A stretch of DNA of 64,000 nt from JAEUIE01 sp035430005 (GTDB lineage: Bacteria > Planctomycetota > Planctomycetia > Gemmatales > HRBIN36): the NCBI GenBank assembly GCA_035430005.1, contig DAOMFV010000006.1:1-64000 (forward strand), written 5' to 3'. The notes below the pieces were generated by a model. It saw nothing but the letters and a program-made list of their open reading frames with translations, was not told the DNA's origin and did no database searches. The translations under genes were made by a program, and so were the position numbers. Below are positions 1 to 7,562 of the stretch, in pieces; the first letter of the stretch is position 1; each line of letters starts with the position of its first letter.

Positions 1-82
1 GCACGAGTGGCGGAACTGGCAGACGCGCTGGACTTAGGATCCAGTACCGCAAGGTGTGTGGGTTCAAATCCCTCCTCGTGCA
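1..82 (+). tRNA. tRNA-Leu (anticodon TAG)
   Basis: Acceptor stem GCACGAG (1-7) pairs with CTCGTGC (75-81), followed by discriminator A at 82. The anticodon stem CTGGA/TCCAG (28-32, 40-44) encloses the loop CTTAGGA, giving anticodon TAG, which reads CUA leucine codons. The long variable arm and the GTTCAAATC T-loop fit a class II leucine tRNA. CCA is not encoded. The gene begins exactly at the window edge, so upstream context is not visible. tRNA genes are common integration sites, and accessory-looking sequence follows, but I saw no second copy of the tRNA 3' end. Confidence 0.96.
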
Positions 83-121
83 TTTTGAGTGGATACCAAC
101 TTACTTGTACTTGACGTCAGG

Positions 122-544
122 ATGCGGCAATGGCATAGTGCCGCTCGATTGGAAGGATCGAGTGGAATGATGCCGGAATACGCTGGGATTGAAGATTGCA
201 ACACGATCATCGAAACGGAAGGTGTCGCCAGCTTGCTGGCATACTCGATTGATTCGGGGCCTTACCTCATCCTGATCAGCAACATTCCCGTGGGGGCATT
301 TGGGCTCAACCTCACCGATGATTCTATCACCAGGCTCAGCGAGACGCAACAACTCCTTGATGCCCATGCGTATGATGTGGCGCTCATCGCCTTCGACATG
401 ATCCGCCCCAGACTGAGCGAGAGCAACGACCCTGCCAGGCTTCGAGAAATGGCCAGGGCTGTGTGCCGACATGCCAGGCTACGGTTTCTGACGACACAGC
501 GGATGAAGGCGGCGATGGGCAAGAGCGGGCCGCCGCGGCGGTAG
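122..544 (+). CDS. Hypothetical protein after tRNA-Leu
   Basis: I do not recognise this 140-residue protein. The codon choice is ordered and rich in G/C at third positions, like the surrounding genes, and this is why I accept it over the frames on the other strand. It has no clear membrane segment or signal peptide. The C-terminal third is basic and helical, with many Arg residues, and ends in a short proline/arginine tail. A GTG at 89 would extend it by 11 residues, but that start lies only 7 nt after the tRNA, so the ATG at 122 is preferred. A perfect 16-bp inverted repeat begins 45 nt after the stop. No function is proposed. Confidence 0.5.
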   Translation: MRQWHSAARLEGSSGMMPEYAGIEDCNTIIETEGVASLLAYSIDSGPYLILISNIPVGAFGLNLTDDSITRLSETQQLLDAHAYDVALIAFDMIRPRLSESNDPARLREMARAVCRHARLRFLTTQRMKAAMGKSGPPRR

Positions 545-589
545 GGGAATGGTCGGCTACGTATCATTTATTTGCCTGCTTAGCCTGTG

Positions 590-657
590 CCACTGTGTGA
601 CAGCGCCATGTACCTTGAACCATATCACTGGATAGCCATTTCGCTGTCACACAGTGG
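590..657. repeat. 16-bp perfect inverted repeat (68-bp unit)
   Basis: CCACTGTGTGACAGCG (590-605) and its exact reverse complement (642-657) flank a 36-nt centre. It lies 45 nt after the stop of the hypothetical gene at 122-544. There is no T-run after either arm, so it is not a typical Rho-independent terminator. It may be a small palindromic repeat or the two ends of a minimal mobile element. Confidence 0.7.
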
Positions 658-681
658 AAGGGTGCAATCGCTAGAAGCACT

Positions 682-710
682 GCGTGGTGAGTACCGCCAC
701 GCTATGGCAC
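682..710. repeat. GTAC-core hairpin, single copy
   Basis: GCGTGG (682-687) pairs with CCACGC (697-702) around a 9-nt loop containing GAGTACC. The stem is followed by CTATGGCAC, the same tail seen beside the hairpin at 2039-2066. I group it with the pair at 1928-2071 as a diverged member of one palindromic family. Confidence 0.5.
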
Positions 711-744
711 GGATTCTCGATGCATGGGCTGTGCTCCCGGCCAA

Positions 745-1308
745 TTAGTAGTTCACCTTATGATCTGGTTGGTAGTAACCATCGTGGTTTAAGGCCTCGA
801 ATGCTTCCTGGAATTGCTCCTCCAGAAAGACGAATCGGCGTGTCTTCGCATCAAGCCGAGCAATCGCATTCCTGGGAGTTACCACAAGTTGAACGAATCT
901 ACTTGCACAGTAAGTGACAAACGCGCCCGCTACGCCGAACAATGCTGAAACAACAGACCAGGTGAAATCATCACGTCGATAATGTTCGGGACGCCGGTCT
1001 GCCGGCATGACTGAGTAGAGTACAAAGAACGCCACAATCCCACCCGCCAGAGTGATCCAACGAGTCAAACGTTTAACGTAAGTTAGACTTTCCCAACACC
1101 TTTGACACACCGGAACACGCATCCGATGCGTAACACTCCTGAGATAGTTCTTCCCGATTCCACAGGCAATCTCCATCTGTGCCGATTCGGAGTGGTGGCC
1201 GTTCACCTCAAACCCATTACTGGGCGGTTCATGAACGCAGCGAGAACAGAGGTTCGGCAGTTTCACTCTTTGATGCCAAACGTCAACCGGGATCAGCATG
1301 ATGATCAT
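745..1308 (-). CDS. Hypothetical membrane protein with CxxC pairs
   Basis: The 187-residue protein has two CxxC pairs (LCSRC near residue 23, VCQRC near residue 69), probably a zinc ribbon split by a loop that carries another Cys. Two hydrophobic segments follow, at about residues 83-104 and 117-140, then a C-terminal tail of about 45 residues. It was probably a small zinc-ribbon membrane protein in origin; its function is unknown. The first ATG is used here; the Met three codons on has a better spaced AGGTAA upstream and may be the true start. It sits with the gene at 1402-1812 between palindromic repeats, which suggests an accessory patch. Confidence 0.65.
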   Translation of the reverse strand: MIIMLIPVDVWHQRVKLPNLCSRCVHEPPSNGFEVNGHHSESAQMEIACGIGKNYLRSVTHRMRVPVCQRCWESLTYVKRLTRWITLAGGIVAFFVLYSVMPADRRPEHYRRDDFTWSVVSALFGVAGAFVTYCASRFVQLVVTPRNAIARLDAKTRRFVFLEEQFQEAFEALNHDGYYQPDHKVNY

Positions 1309-1401
1309 TTACCTGCGATGAGTGGTTATAGTGATTATGGAAGAATATCCCATGATCTTGACTTCTGCAGACGGAGGCTATGTTGTACTGGTTAAAGAAA
1401 C

Positions 1402-1812
1402 TCAGAAGCCCATCGCTTCTTTAAATTTCGACCATCTCTTCTCCCATACACTTCTGCCACCATAGGCACCCGCACCTTCATCCACAAATGTAAGTTCCCC
1501 TTTTGGACTCCACACCACTCGAATTGTGAAACACTCCATTTCATCAAATGACTGCTTGACGAACTCCCAAGACGCGACGGTGAAGCCATCACTGTCCTTT
1601 TCAATTCGAGTGGGTTTACCTAGCAAAAACTCAGCAGCTTCCCGACTCATTTTGGGTGGAATCATAGCGTACTTTGCCTTTGCCTCATCAATGGACAACC
1701 GAGAAGAGCTCATCAGGATTAACACCAATGGCACTAGTAAAAACACTGACACGCATGACCAAAGAACGACTCGAAATGTTAGCTGTCGGCTGCGATTTTG
1801 GTTCTGGGACAT
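1402..1812 (-). CDS. Small membrane-anchored protein, BamE/SmpA-like fold possible
   Basis: The 136-residue protein begins with a basic stretch and one membrane segment (residues 14-35), then a periplasm-side domain. That domain has a helix ending in LLGKPTR, a strand with an aromatic W, and a hairpin ending in GELTFVDEG. This helix, glycine-proline and W-strand order resembles BamE/SmpA-like lipoprotein domains, which is an inference from pattern only. There is no lipobox. The gene is transcribed in the same direction as 745-1308, 93 nt upstream of it. Confidence 0.6.
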   Translation of the reverse strand: MSQNQNRSRQLTFRVVLWSCVSVFLLVPLVLILMSSSRLSIDEAKAKYAMIPPKMSREAAEFLLGKPTRIEKDSDGFTVASWEFVKQSFDEMECFTIRVVWSPKGELTFVDEGAGAYGGRSVWEKRWSKFKEAMGF

Positions 1813-1927
1813 TGGTACAATCTCGTTGGGCTATACGTAGTGTTTGAAACATAACTCTATGTCAACTATAGCCCAGTACTGTAGTGCGAGCTGGTTTTTG
1901 TATGAGCGAACGTTCTTCCAAGCTCGG

Positions 1928-2071
1928 ATGCCATAGTTTGCCGGTACGCCGGCTAACTATGCTGCGGAGACTTGAAGACAAAGAATGTAAGTGAACATGC
2001 TAGCGAAGTCGTTGAGCAAGTGTCTTGATCACTGAAGGCATAGTTAGTGGAGTACCACAAACTATGGCACC
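1928..2071. repeat. Inverted pair of GTAC-loop hairpins (MITE-like)
   Basis: Left hairpin: CATAGTT (1932-1938) with AACTATG (1955-1961), inner stem GCCGG/CCGGC, loop TACG. Right hairpin: CATAGTT (2039-2045) with AACTATG (2060-2066), inner stem GTGG/CCAC, loop AGTA. Both have a single mismatched pair between outer and inner stems. The left unit reversed reads like the right one, including the flank CTATGGCA followed by CC, so the two form a roughly 144-bp element with hairpin ends in inverted orientation. No gene lies between them. Confidence 0.75.
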
Positions 2072-2090
2072 CAAATACACCCGTAACCCC

Positions 2091-3473
2091 TTACAGCAAC
2101 TCACTAATCGGTGTCGGATCATCCAGTACCTTCAATGGTCGATTCAAATGATCATAAATCATCAAATCAGTATCGATGCCCAGCACTTGATAGACGGTGG
2201 CATGGACGTTGGACGGTGTGATGGGCCGTTCGGCGGGGCGCATGCCTAGGCGGTCGGTGGCACCGATGATGTGGCCACCTTTGACGCCGCCGCCGCCCAT
2301 GAGGCAGAACATGGCGTCGCCCCAGTGGTCGCGGCCGGGGGTGCCCATGCTTCCCGGTGCGCCGCCGTTGCCGCCATCGTTCATCCTCGGCGTGCGGCTG
2401 AACTCGCCGCAGAGCATGACCAGCGTCGTATCGAGCATGCCACGTTGATCGAGATCTTCAAACAGGGTGGCGACCGCTGAATCGACCTGGGGCAGCAGGC
2501 TTTCGTAGCCCGACTTGAGATTCCAGTGATGATCCCAGCCGCCGAAGTGGACCGTCACGAAGGTGGTTCCTGCTTCGACCAGTCGGCGGGCGAGCAGGGT
2601 GCTCTGACCCCAGTTGTGTCGGCCATAGCGGTCACGCAGCCGGGGGTCTTCCAAGTTCAGGTCAAAGGCGGTTCGTGCGGCAGGGCCGGTGATGAACTCG
2701 TAAGCCTCCTGAGAGAATTTGTCTAAGACGCCGGCTTGGCCGGTAGTCTCGAACTGCCGTTGCGATTGATCAAAGTGGCTGACCAGCGTGCGGCGGTCTT
2801 CGAGCCGTTCCAGCGTCAGGCCCTGGGCGAGGTTGAGATTCTGCACCTTGTAACTCGGTGCGTTCGGGTCACCGCCCGGCTGCATCGGGTTGAACTGATG
2901 CCCCAGGAAGTTCGCTCCGAAGTAGCCCGGCACCAGCCCGATGCTGGCTGCGTAGGGGACGGCAGCGTAGGCGGGCATGCCCTTCACCCGCGGGCCGACT
3001 TCCTTGGCGACGATGGAGCCGAGGCTGGGGAACTTTCCGGCATTGTTCGCCCCACTGACGCCGAGGTCTTTGGTGGTCAGCATCCGGTGGCCGCCGGAGA
3101 AGTGGTCGCCCGAATCGACATGCAGCGAACGGATGATCGAGAACTTGTCCATCACCCGTGCTTGCTTGGGGAACAGTTCCGTGATCTGGATGCCCGGCAC
3201 GTTGGTCTTGATCGGCTTCCACAGGCCACGGTACTCGATGGGCGCCTGTGGTTTCATGTCGTACATATCGAGGTGGCTGGGGCCGCCATCGAGCCAGATG
3301 AGGATGACGGAAGTGTACTTCTTGCCACCGGCCTTGGCTTTCGACTGTTCCCGTGCCTGGAGCAGTTGAGGCAAGCCCATGGTGGCCATGCCGGTCATTC
3401 CGAGTTGCAGAAAGCTGCGTCGGGAGAGGCCATCGCAGTAGCCACGGGCTTTGCCTAGATCAAGTCGGAACAT
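2091..3473 (-). CDS. DUF1501 domain protein (exported, sulfatase/phosphatase fold)
   Basis: The 460-residue protein has a twin-arginine-type leader (LSRRSFLQLGMTG, residues 16-28) and then the typical DUF1501 body: WLDGGPSHLDMYD near residue 60, GDHFSGGHRM near 125, GGWDHHWN near 310 and EFSRTPRMN near 355. DUF1501 belongs to the alkaline phosphatase/sulfatase-like superfamily and is extremely common in planctomycetes, usually next to a DUF1549/DUF1553 cytochrome. Here no such partner is adjacent; the nearest one is at 48451. The substrate is unknown. Export is inferred from the leader. The stop lies 20 nt from the palindrome pair. Confidence 0.93.
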   Translation of the reverse strand: MFRLDLGKARGYCDGLSRRSFLQLGMTGMATMGLPQLLQAREQSKAKAGGKKYTSVILIWLDGGPSHLDMYDMKPQAPIEYRGLWKPIKTNVPGIQITELFPKQARVMDKFSIIRSLHVDSGDHFSGGHRMLTTKDLGVSGANNAGKFPSLGSIVAKEVGPRVKGMPAYAAVPYAASIGLVPGYFGANFLGHQFNPMQPGGDPNAPSYKVQNLNLAQGLTLERLEDRRTLVSHFDQSQRQFETTGQAGVLDKFSQEAYEFITGPAARTAFDLNLEDPRLRDRYGRHNWGQSTLLARRLVEAGTTFVTVHFGGWDHHWNLKSGYESLLPQVDSAVATLFEDLDQRGMLDTTLVMLCGEFSRTPRMNDGGNGGAPGSMGTPGRDHWGDAMFCLMGGGGVKGGHIIGATDRLGMRPAERPITPSNVHATVYQVLGIDTDLMIYDHLNRPLKVLDDPTPISELL

Positions 3474-3563
3474 AGCTCCATCCTATGCAGATGTTCGGTG
3501 GCAAGGAAACGAGCAGTAGAGCAGGCGGGTGCAGGGTGGGAATCTGGCAGGAGAGTGACAGTC

Positions 3564-3594
3564 TACCTGATCGATTGAGGAATTCCAAGGGTTT
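3564..3594. repeat. 31-bp dispersed repeat, copy 1
   Basis: TACCTGATCGATTG followed by GGAATTCCAAGGGTT. A second copy with about five differences is at 4743-4773. Both lie in otherwise gene-free sequence, on either side of the leucine-rich-repeat gene. The rest of 3474-3682 shows no coding signal. Confidence 0.5.
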
Positions 3595-3682
3595 TCACCC
3601 TACTTCTACTTGTGAGGACGGCAAATAGATCCGGAGCGGATGGTATACGCTGTTCAAACTGCACGTCGGGCATGGAGTGCAA

Positions 3683-4399
3683 TCAATCTTTGTCCTTTAC
3701 GAAACCCCGATTGCGATCGAAGACTCCGTTATGAAGTTCGATGGAATTCAGTTTCGGATTGTTTTGCAGGATTGCTTCATATTCCTCCCTGCGAAATCGA
3801 TTTGCCATATCGACATATTCAAGATTTTTGAGAGCCATGAGCGGTGCAAGAGTTTTGTCTTTCACTTTGGCGTAGAGCTTTAGGTATCGTAATTTGGTTA
3901 AGGATTTCAGTGATTCCAACGAATCGAGGGTTGCAGAAGTGACGCCACCACCGATGATGCTGAACTCGCTAAGCTGCGAGAAGTTCTCAACGCCTTTGAG
4001 ACTCGTGATATTCAGGCACGCCTCCAAGTAGAGAGAGGTCAATTTCTTGTTCTCTGCAAACGCCGTCAAATCCCCAAGCCCTGGACAGGCATCGAAGTAC
4101 AAGAATTCTAACCCTTTGATGGTGACCAATCCCTCGATGGATCTCGCAGCAAAGAGTCCGAACTCCGTACACTTCTTCATTTGGTCAAACGCCTTTGCGG
4201 TTGCCGCGTCGAGTTTGGATCCAATAAATAACATGCGTGGTATTTGGGGAAACTGCCCTAACAAATCCAATCGTTGCGTGTCATCGTCCAAGCAGAGTCT
4301 CTTCGCTTGTATCGCCTTGCGATCTAACTTCTCTAGAGTCTTGATCGTTGCTGGGATGGGGCGAGGTGCGAAATTGGCTAATCTGAATTTGTTGTTCAT
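3683..4399 (-). CDS. Leucine-rich-repeat-like protein
   Basis: The 238-residue protein has irregular leucine-rich units of about 22-24 residues from about residue 50 to 215. Examples are LDLLGQFPQIPRMLFIG, GLEFLYFDACPGLGDL, KLTSLYLEACLNITSLKG and KLRYLKLYAKVKDKTLAPL. It has no signal peptide or membrane segment, so it is probably cytoplasmic. Such proteins usually bind other proteins; no partner is evident. It resembles the immunity-like or stand-alone LRR proteins scattered through planctomycete genomes. It stands alone between two gaps that carry the same 31-bp repeat. Confidence 0.75.
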   Translation of the reverse strand: MNNKFRLANFAPRPIPATIKTLEKLDRKAIQAKRLCLDDDTQRLDLLGQFPQIPRMLFIGSKLDAATAKAFDQMKKCTEFGLFAARSIEGLVTIKGLEFLYFDACPGLGDLTAFAENKKLTSLYLEACLNITSLKGVENFSQLSEFSIIGGGVTSATLDSLESLKSLTKLRYLKLYAKVKDKTLAPLMALKNLEYVDMANRFRREEYEAILQNNPKLNSIELHNGVFDRNRGFVKDKD

Positions 4400-4835
4400 G
4401 GTAGATTTCTATTGATCGAGTCTCTCGGAGTGAGGGGGTGAGGATCGCGATGGATGGCCCATGGGCTACCACTGAGCGAACATTGCCTGGGTAGTGTGGA
4501 AACATCGTAGGTATTAAAGTGCAGATCGATTTAAGAGCAAGTTCTCAAAAACTCCACCGATGAAGGTGGGGTACTGTGAAGCCATAAGCATCAAGAGACA
4601 ATCCTTAGAACTTCTGGCACCCCCGCGAGCCAGACGTGGTAGTCATCCCAGAGGTCGCGACCCTCGTAGACCGCAAGGACGACGCGAGAGCCCGGAGCAG
4701 TCTCTTCTGCACAACGGCACCAATCGTTTTGAAGAAGATCGTTACCTGATCGATTGGCGAATTCCAAGAGTTATTTGGCTCGTTGATGATCGGGTTAGGT
4801 AACAGCTCCTATCCCATAAGAGACTCTCTTTCAAG
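4400..4835. other. Gene-free region, 436 bp
   Basis: No convincing coding frame: the only longish plus frame (4560-4802) has an arginine-rich, low-complexity translation. It holds a small hairpin CCACC/GGTGG at 4554-4569, the second copy of the 31-bp repeat (4743-4773), and an inverted GTTACCT/AGGTAAC (4741-4747, 4797-4803) around that copy. The start side probably contains the promoter of the LRR gene. Confidence 0.5.
4743..4773. repeat. 31-bp dispersed repeat, copy 2
   Basis: Shares TACCTGATCGATTG and GAATTCCAAG with 3564-3594, with about five differences over 31 bp. It is bracketed by GTTACCT and AGGTAAC in inverted orientation, which could be the ends of a 63-bp repeat unit. Confidence 0.5.
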
Positions 4836-5594
4836 CTACCCACGCCCCACGAATGGCATCTTGGTCGGCATCACGGTCATGAAGAGCACGTTGGCATCAA
4901 GCGGCAGGCCGGCCATGTAGAGGATGGCCTCGGCGACAAGTTCCACATCCATCGTCGGCTCGATGGCTTTGACGCCATGCGCTTGAGGCACTCCCGTTTT
5001 CATCGGGGCCGTCAATTCCGTTTCGGCGTTGCCGATGTCGATCTGCCCACAGGCGATGTCGTACTTACGGCCATCGAGGGATGTGGATTTGGTCAATCCC
5101 GCGATGGCGTGCTTGCTGGCGGTGTAGGGGGCGGAGTTGGGACGGGGCACATACGCTGAGATAGAGCCGTTGTTGATGATGCGTCCGCCTCGGGGCGACT
5201 GTTCCTTCATAAGGCGGAAGGCGAACTGCGTGCAAAGGAAGGCGCCGGTCAGGTTGGTATCGATGACCCTGCGCCAATCTTCGACTTTGATATCTTCCAG
5301 CAGCGACGGGGGCGGGCCGATGCCGGCGTTGTTGAAGAGAAGGTCGAGGCGACCGAACTTCGCTTTGGTGGTCTCGAACAGTTTCTGCACCGATAGTTCA
5401 TTGCCGACATCAGTAACAACAACCAAAGCCCGGCTGCCCGCCTCGCCTGCTTCACTGCGGGTCTTTTCGAGCATATCCAGACGACGACCTGCGAGCACGA
5501 CCGACCATCCAGCCTTGAGCAGGGCCAGGGCCGATGCTTTGCCAATACCGGCACTGGCACCGGTGACTATGGCTATCTTTTTGCTGTCGTGCAT
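4836..5594 (-). CDS. Short-chain dehydrogenase/reductase
   Basis: The 252-residue protein is a classical SDR: nucleotide-binding TGASAGIG at residues 11-18, NNAG near 90, catalytic Ser near 142, and YTASK near 156. NAD(P)-dependent oxidation or reduction of an alcohol/carbonyl is expected, but the substrate cannot be read from the sequence. It follows the DUF1080 gene by about 20 nt on the same strand, so the two are likely cotranscribed. The C-terminus (GLPLDANVLFMTVMPTKMPF) matches the tail of the SDR subgroup often called YdfG or serdh-like; that subgroup call is an inference. Confidence 0.9.
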   Translation of the reverse strand: MHDSKKIAIVTGASAGIGKASALALLKAGWSVVLAGRRLDMLEKTRSEAGEAGSRALVVVTDVGNELSVQKLFETTKAKFGRLDLLFNNAGIGPPPSLLEDIKVEDWRRVIDTNLTGAFLCTQFAFRLMKEQSPRGGRIINNGSISAYVPRPNSAPYTASKHAIAGLTKSTSLDGRKYDIACGQIDIGNAETELTAPMKTGVPQAHGVKAIEPTMDVELVAEAILYMAGLPLDANVLFMTVMPTKMPFVGRG

Positions 5595-5613
5595 GGATCG
5601 CTCTGAACTGTTA

Positions 5614-6333
5614 TTACTTCACCGTCAGAAGCTTGTCTTCCTTCGGAAAGGTCTCGAGCTTCAGCCCTTTGAAACGGACTTCCTGAGGCACGTTGTTGGA
5701 ATGCAACTGAAGACCAATGGGGCCTTCTTTAATTCGCTTCGGTTCGGGATCACGCCAATCGACGACCTGCTTGCCGTTGACAGCCACACGAATGCGGTTG
5801 CCCTGGGCCAATATCTCGATGTCGTTCCAGTCGTGCTGCTTGCCGACCTTCTTGGCGGGGCCGCCATCGACCGGCAGACCGTTGCGGCCGAACAGGTCGT
5901 AGAGACCATAGCCGGAGGGGAACATGACAAGGTGTCCGGCGTAGGTGTGGGTTGAACGATCCTTTTCAGGCTGCTTGCTCACATCGGGTTTGACATAGCC
6001 CCAGAAGGCGACGCCGGAGTGCATCTCTGATTCGACCAGCTTGGCTGAGAAAGTGAGGCGGAAGTCGCTGTATTTGTCTTTGGTCAGCAGATAGGTGCTG
6101 AAGGTGAGAGGCTTATCGTTGCGACCGACAATGACTCCATCCTTGACCGACCAAAGATCGGTGTAACCCAGCCAGCCGTCTAGAGACTTGCCATCGAAGA
6201 GTTCGATAACCTTGGTTTCGCCTTGAAGAGGAGGCACCACGACCTCGGCTGGTTTCTTCTGATTCTGGGCAACGAGATTCATCGCGCTGAAGAAGAAAAG
6301 TACGGCAAGTGAAAAGAGGTAGTTTCGTCGCAT
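5614..6333 (-). CDS. DUF1080 (3-keto-disaccharide hydrolase-like) exported protein
   Basis: The 239-residue protein has a cleavable signal peptide (residues 1-22, ending in LVAQ) and a single DUF1080 jelly-roll domain. Typical family features are LFDGKSLDGW near residue 45, HSGVAFWGYV near 107, the HDWNDIEILAQGNRIRVAVNG strand region near 165-186, and GPIGLQLHSN near 205. The family is concanavalin-like and abundant in planctomycetes, with some members acting on 3-keto-glycosides. Location is likely periplasmic. It probably forms an operon with the SDR that follows; a sugar oxidoreductase plus keto-glycoside hydrolase pairing is plausible but unproven. Confidence 0.92.
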   Translation of the reverse strand: MRRNYLFSLAVLFFFSAMNLVAQNQKKPAEVVVPPLQGETKVIELFDGKSLDGWLGYTDLWSVKDGVIVGRNDKPLTFSTYLLTKDKYSDFRLTFSAKLVESEMHSGVAFWGYVKPDVSKQPEKDRSTHTYAGHLVMFPSGYGLYDLFGRNGLPVDGGPAKKVGKQHDWNDIEILAQGNRIRVAVNGKQVVDWRDPEPKRIKEGPIGLQLHSNNVPQEVRFKGLKLETFPKEDKLLTVK

Positions 6334-6520
6334 GGGTGGGACCTTGGGTTAGCGAGTCAGGTGAGTTCCCCACAGTATACTATCCGTACTTCGATTCCCA
6401 TAAAGAAATGGCTGACAGTCAGCTCCACTAAACAAATGAAAGTTACCCGCTAGTGCCTGGCAACAATTCTGGATAGACTTGCTGTACGACCTGGAGCGAT
6501 CAACTACGAACGGAGTGGAC

Positions 6521-7543
6521 GTGCCTAGTTTCGCCATGCTGCTCGCCAGCGATCATCAGCACCAGATTCACGACTTGTCGATCTTCCACCCGGCTTCTCC
6601 ACCGGCGGAATCGATACGCAACCTGTCGATACTCGTCTTTGCCATCATCGTCATTATCTTCCTGCTGGTCGAAGGCATTCTCTTCTACTCGATCATTCGG
6701 TTTCGTCGCCGGAAACAGGCTCAGAGTTCAGAACCGCCTCAAGTGTATGGCAGCAAGCCTATTGAGATCGCCTGGACTCTGGGGCCGGTGTTGATTGTGT
6801 TCATCCTGGTGCTGGTGACCGTCCGTACTCTGTATGAGGTGAATGTGCCGCCGCCTGTGCCGAAGGAGGGGGACAATACACTCTTTGTGACTGTCATCGG
6901 CCATCAGTGGTGGTGGGAGTATCGATACGACTATTACAACGGCAAGAAGCTCGGCTTCGTTACCGCCAATGAACTGCACATGCCGGTGAGTGAGGACAAG
7001 GTCTCACGACCCGTCCACTTAAGCCTACAATCGGCTGATGTGTGCCACAGCTTCTGGGTGCCCCGGCTTGCCGGCAAGACTGATCTGATTCCGGGCCGCG
7101 TCAACTCGATGTGGTTTCAGACCAGCGAGACCGGCCTGTTTCTGGGCCAGTGTGCTGAATACTGTGGCACGCAGCATGCCGGGATGCTCATTCGGGTGGT
7201 GGTGGATACGCCGAGCAATTTTGAGAAATGGGTGGTGAACGAACAGAAGCCAGCGGTGGAAGAGGCAACGGTGAGTCAGGGTCGAAAGGCGTTCCTCGCC
7301 CAAACCTGTGTCAATTGCCATCGCATCAACGGGACAACTGCTCAGGGAAACTACGCTCCTGATCTGACACATCTCATGAGCAGGCAGACTCTCGCTTCAG
7401 GGATGGTGCCCAACACGCCGGAGAATCTCCGCCGCTGGGTGGCTGATCCGCAGAAGATCAAGGAAGGGGCGTTGATGCCTGCCTTCGGATTGAGCGAGTC
7501 AGAACAGGAAGCCATCGTACAGTATCTGCTGACACTGAAGTAA
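6521..7543 (+). CDS. coxB: Cytochrome c oxidase subunit II with fused cytochrome c (caa3 type)
   Basis: The protein carries electrons from cytochrome c to haem a of the oxidase. It has two N-terminal membrane segments (about residues 31-53 and 81-101), then the CuA cupredoxin domain with GHQWWWEY near 128 and the ligand motif CAEYCGTQHAGM near 210. A fused C-terminal cytochrome c has CVNCH near 262 and a distal methionine in GALMPAF. The fused haem marks it as caa3-like. The GTG at 6521 is chosen because GGAG lies 5 nt upstream; a TTG at 6479 and an ATG at 6536 are alternatives. It is the first gene of the respiratory operon. Confidence 0.95.
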   Translation: MPSFAMLLASDHQHQIHDLSIFHPASPPAESIRNLSILVFAIIVIIFLLVEGILFYSIIRFRRRKQAQSSEPPQVYGSKPIEIAWTLGPVLIVFILVLVTVRTLYEVNVPPPVPKEGDNTLFVTVIGHQWWWEYRYDYYNGKKLGFVTANELHMPVSEDKVSRPVHLSLQSADVCHSFWVPRLAGKTDLIPGRVNSMWFQTSETGLFLGQCAEYCGTQHAGMLIRVVVDTPSNFEKWVVNEQKPAVEEATVSQGRKAFLAQTCVNCHRINGTTAQGNYAPDLTHLMSRQTLASGMVPNTPENLRRWVADPQKIKEGALMPAFGLSESEQEAIVQYLLTLK

Positions 7544-7562
7544 CAGGCTGCAAGGATCGATC

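Noticed and set aside
684..917. A 77-residue plus frame after the first palindromes
   Set aside because: It begins in a repeat and overlaps the CxxC membrane protein gene on the other strand, which has a better structured product.
2736..3458. A 240-residue plus-strand frame inside the DUF1501 gene
   Set aside because: The minus strand encodes the full DUF1501 domain with a Tat leader; the plus frame has no recognisable features.
4560..4802. An 80-residue plus frame in the gene-free region
   Set aside because: Arginine-rich, low-complexity translation with no RBS; it covers repeat sequence.
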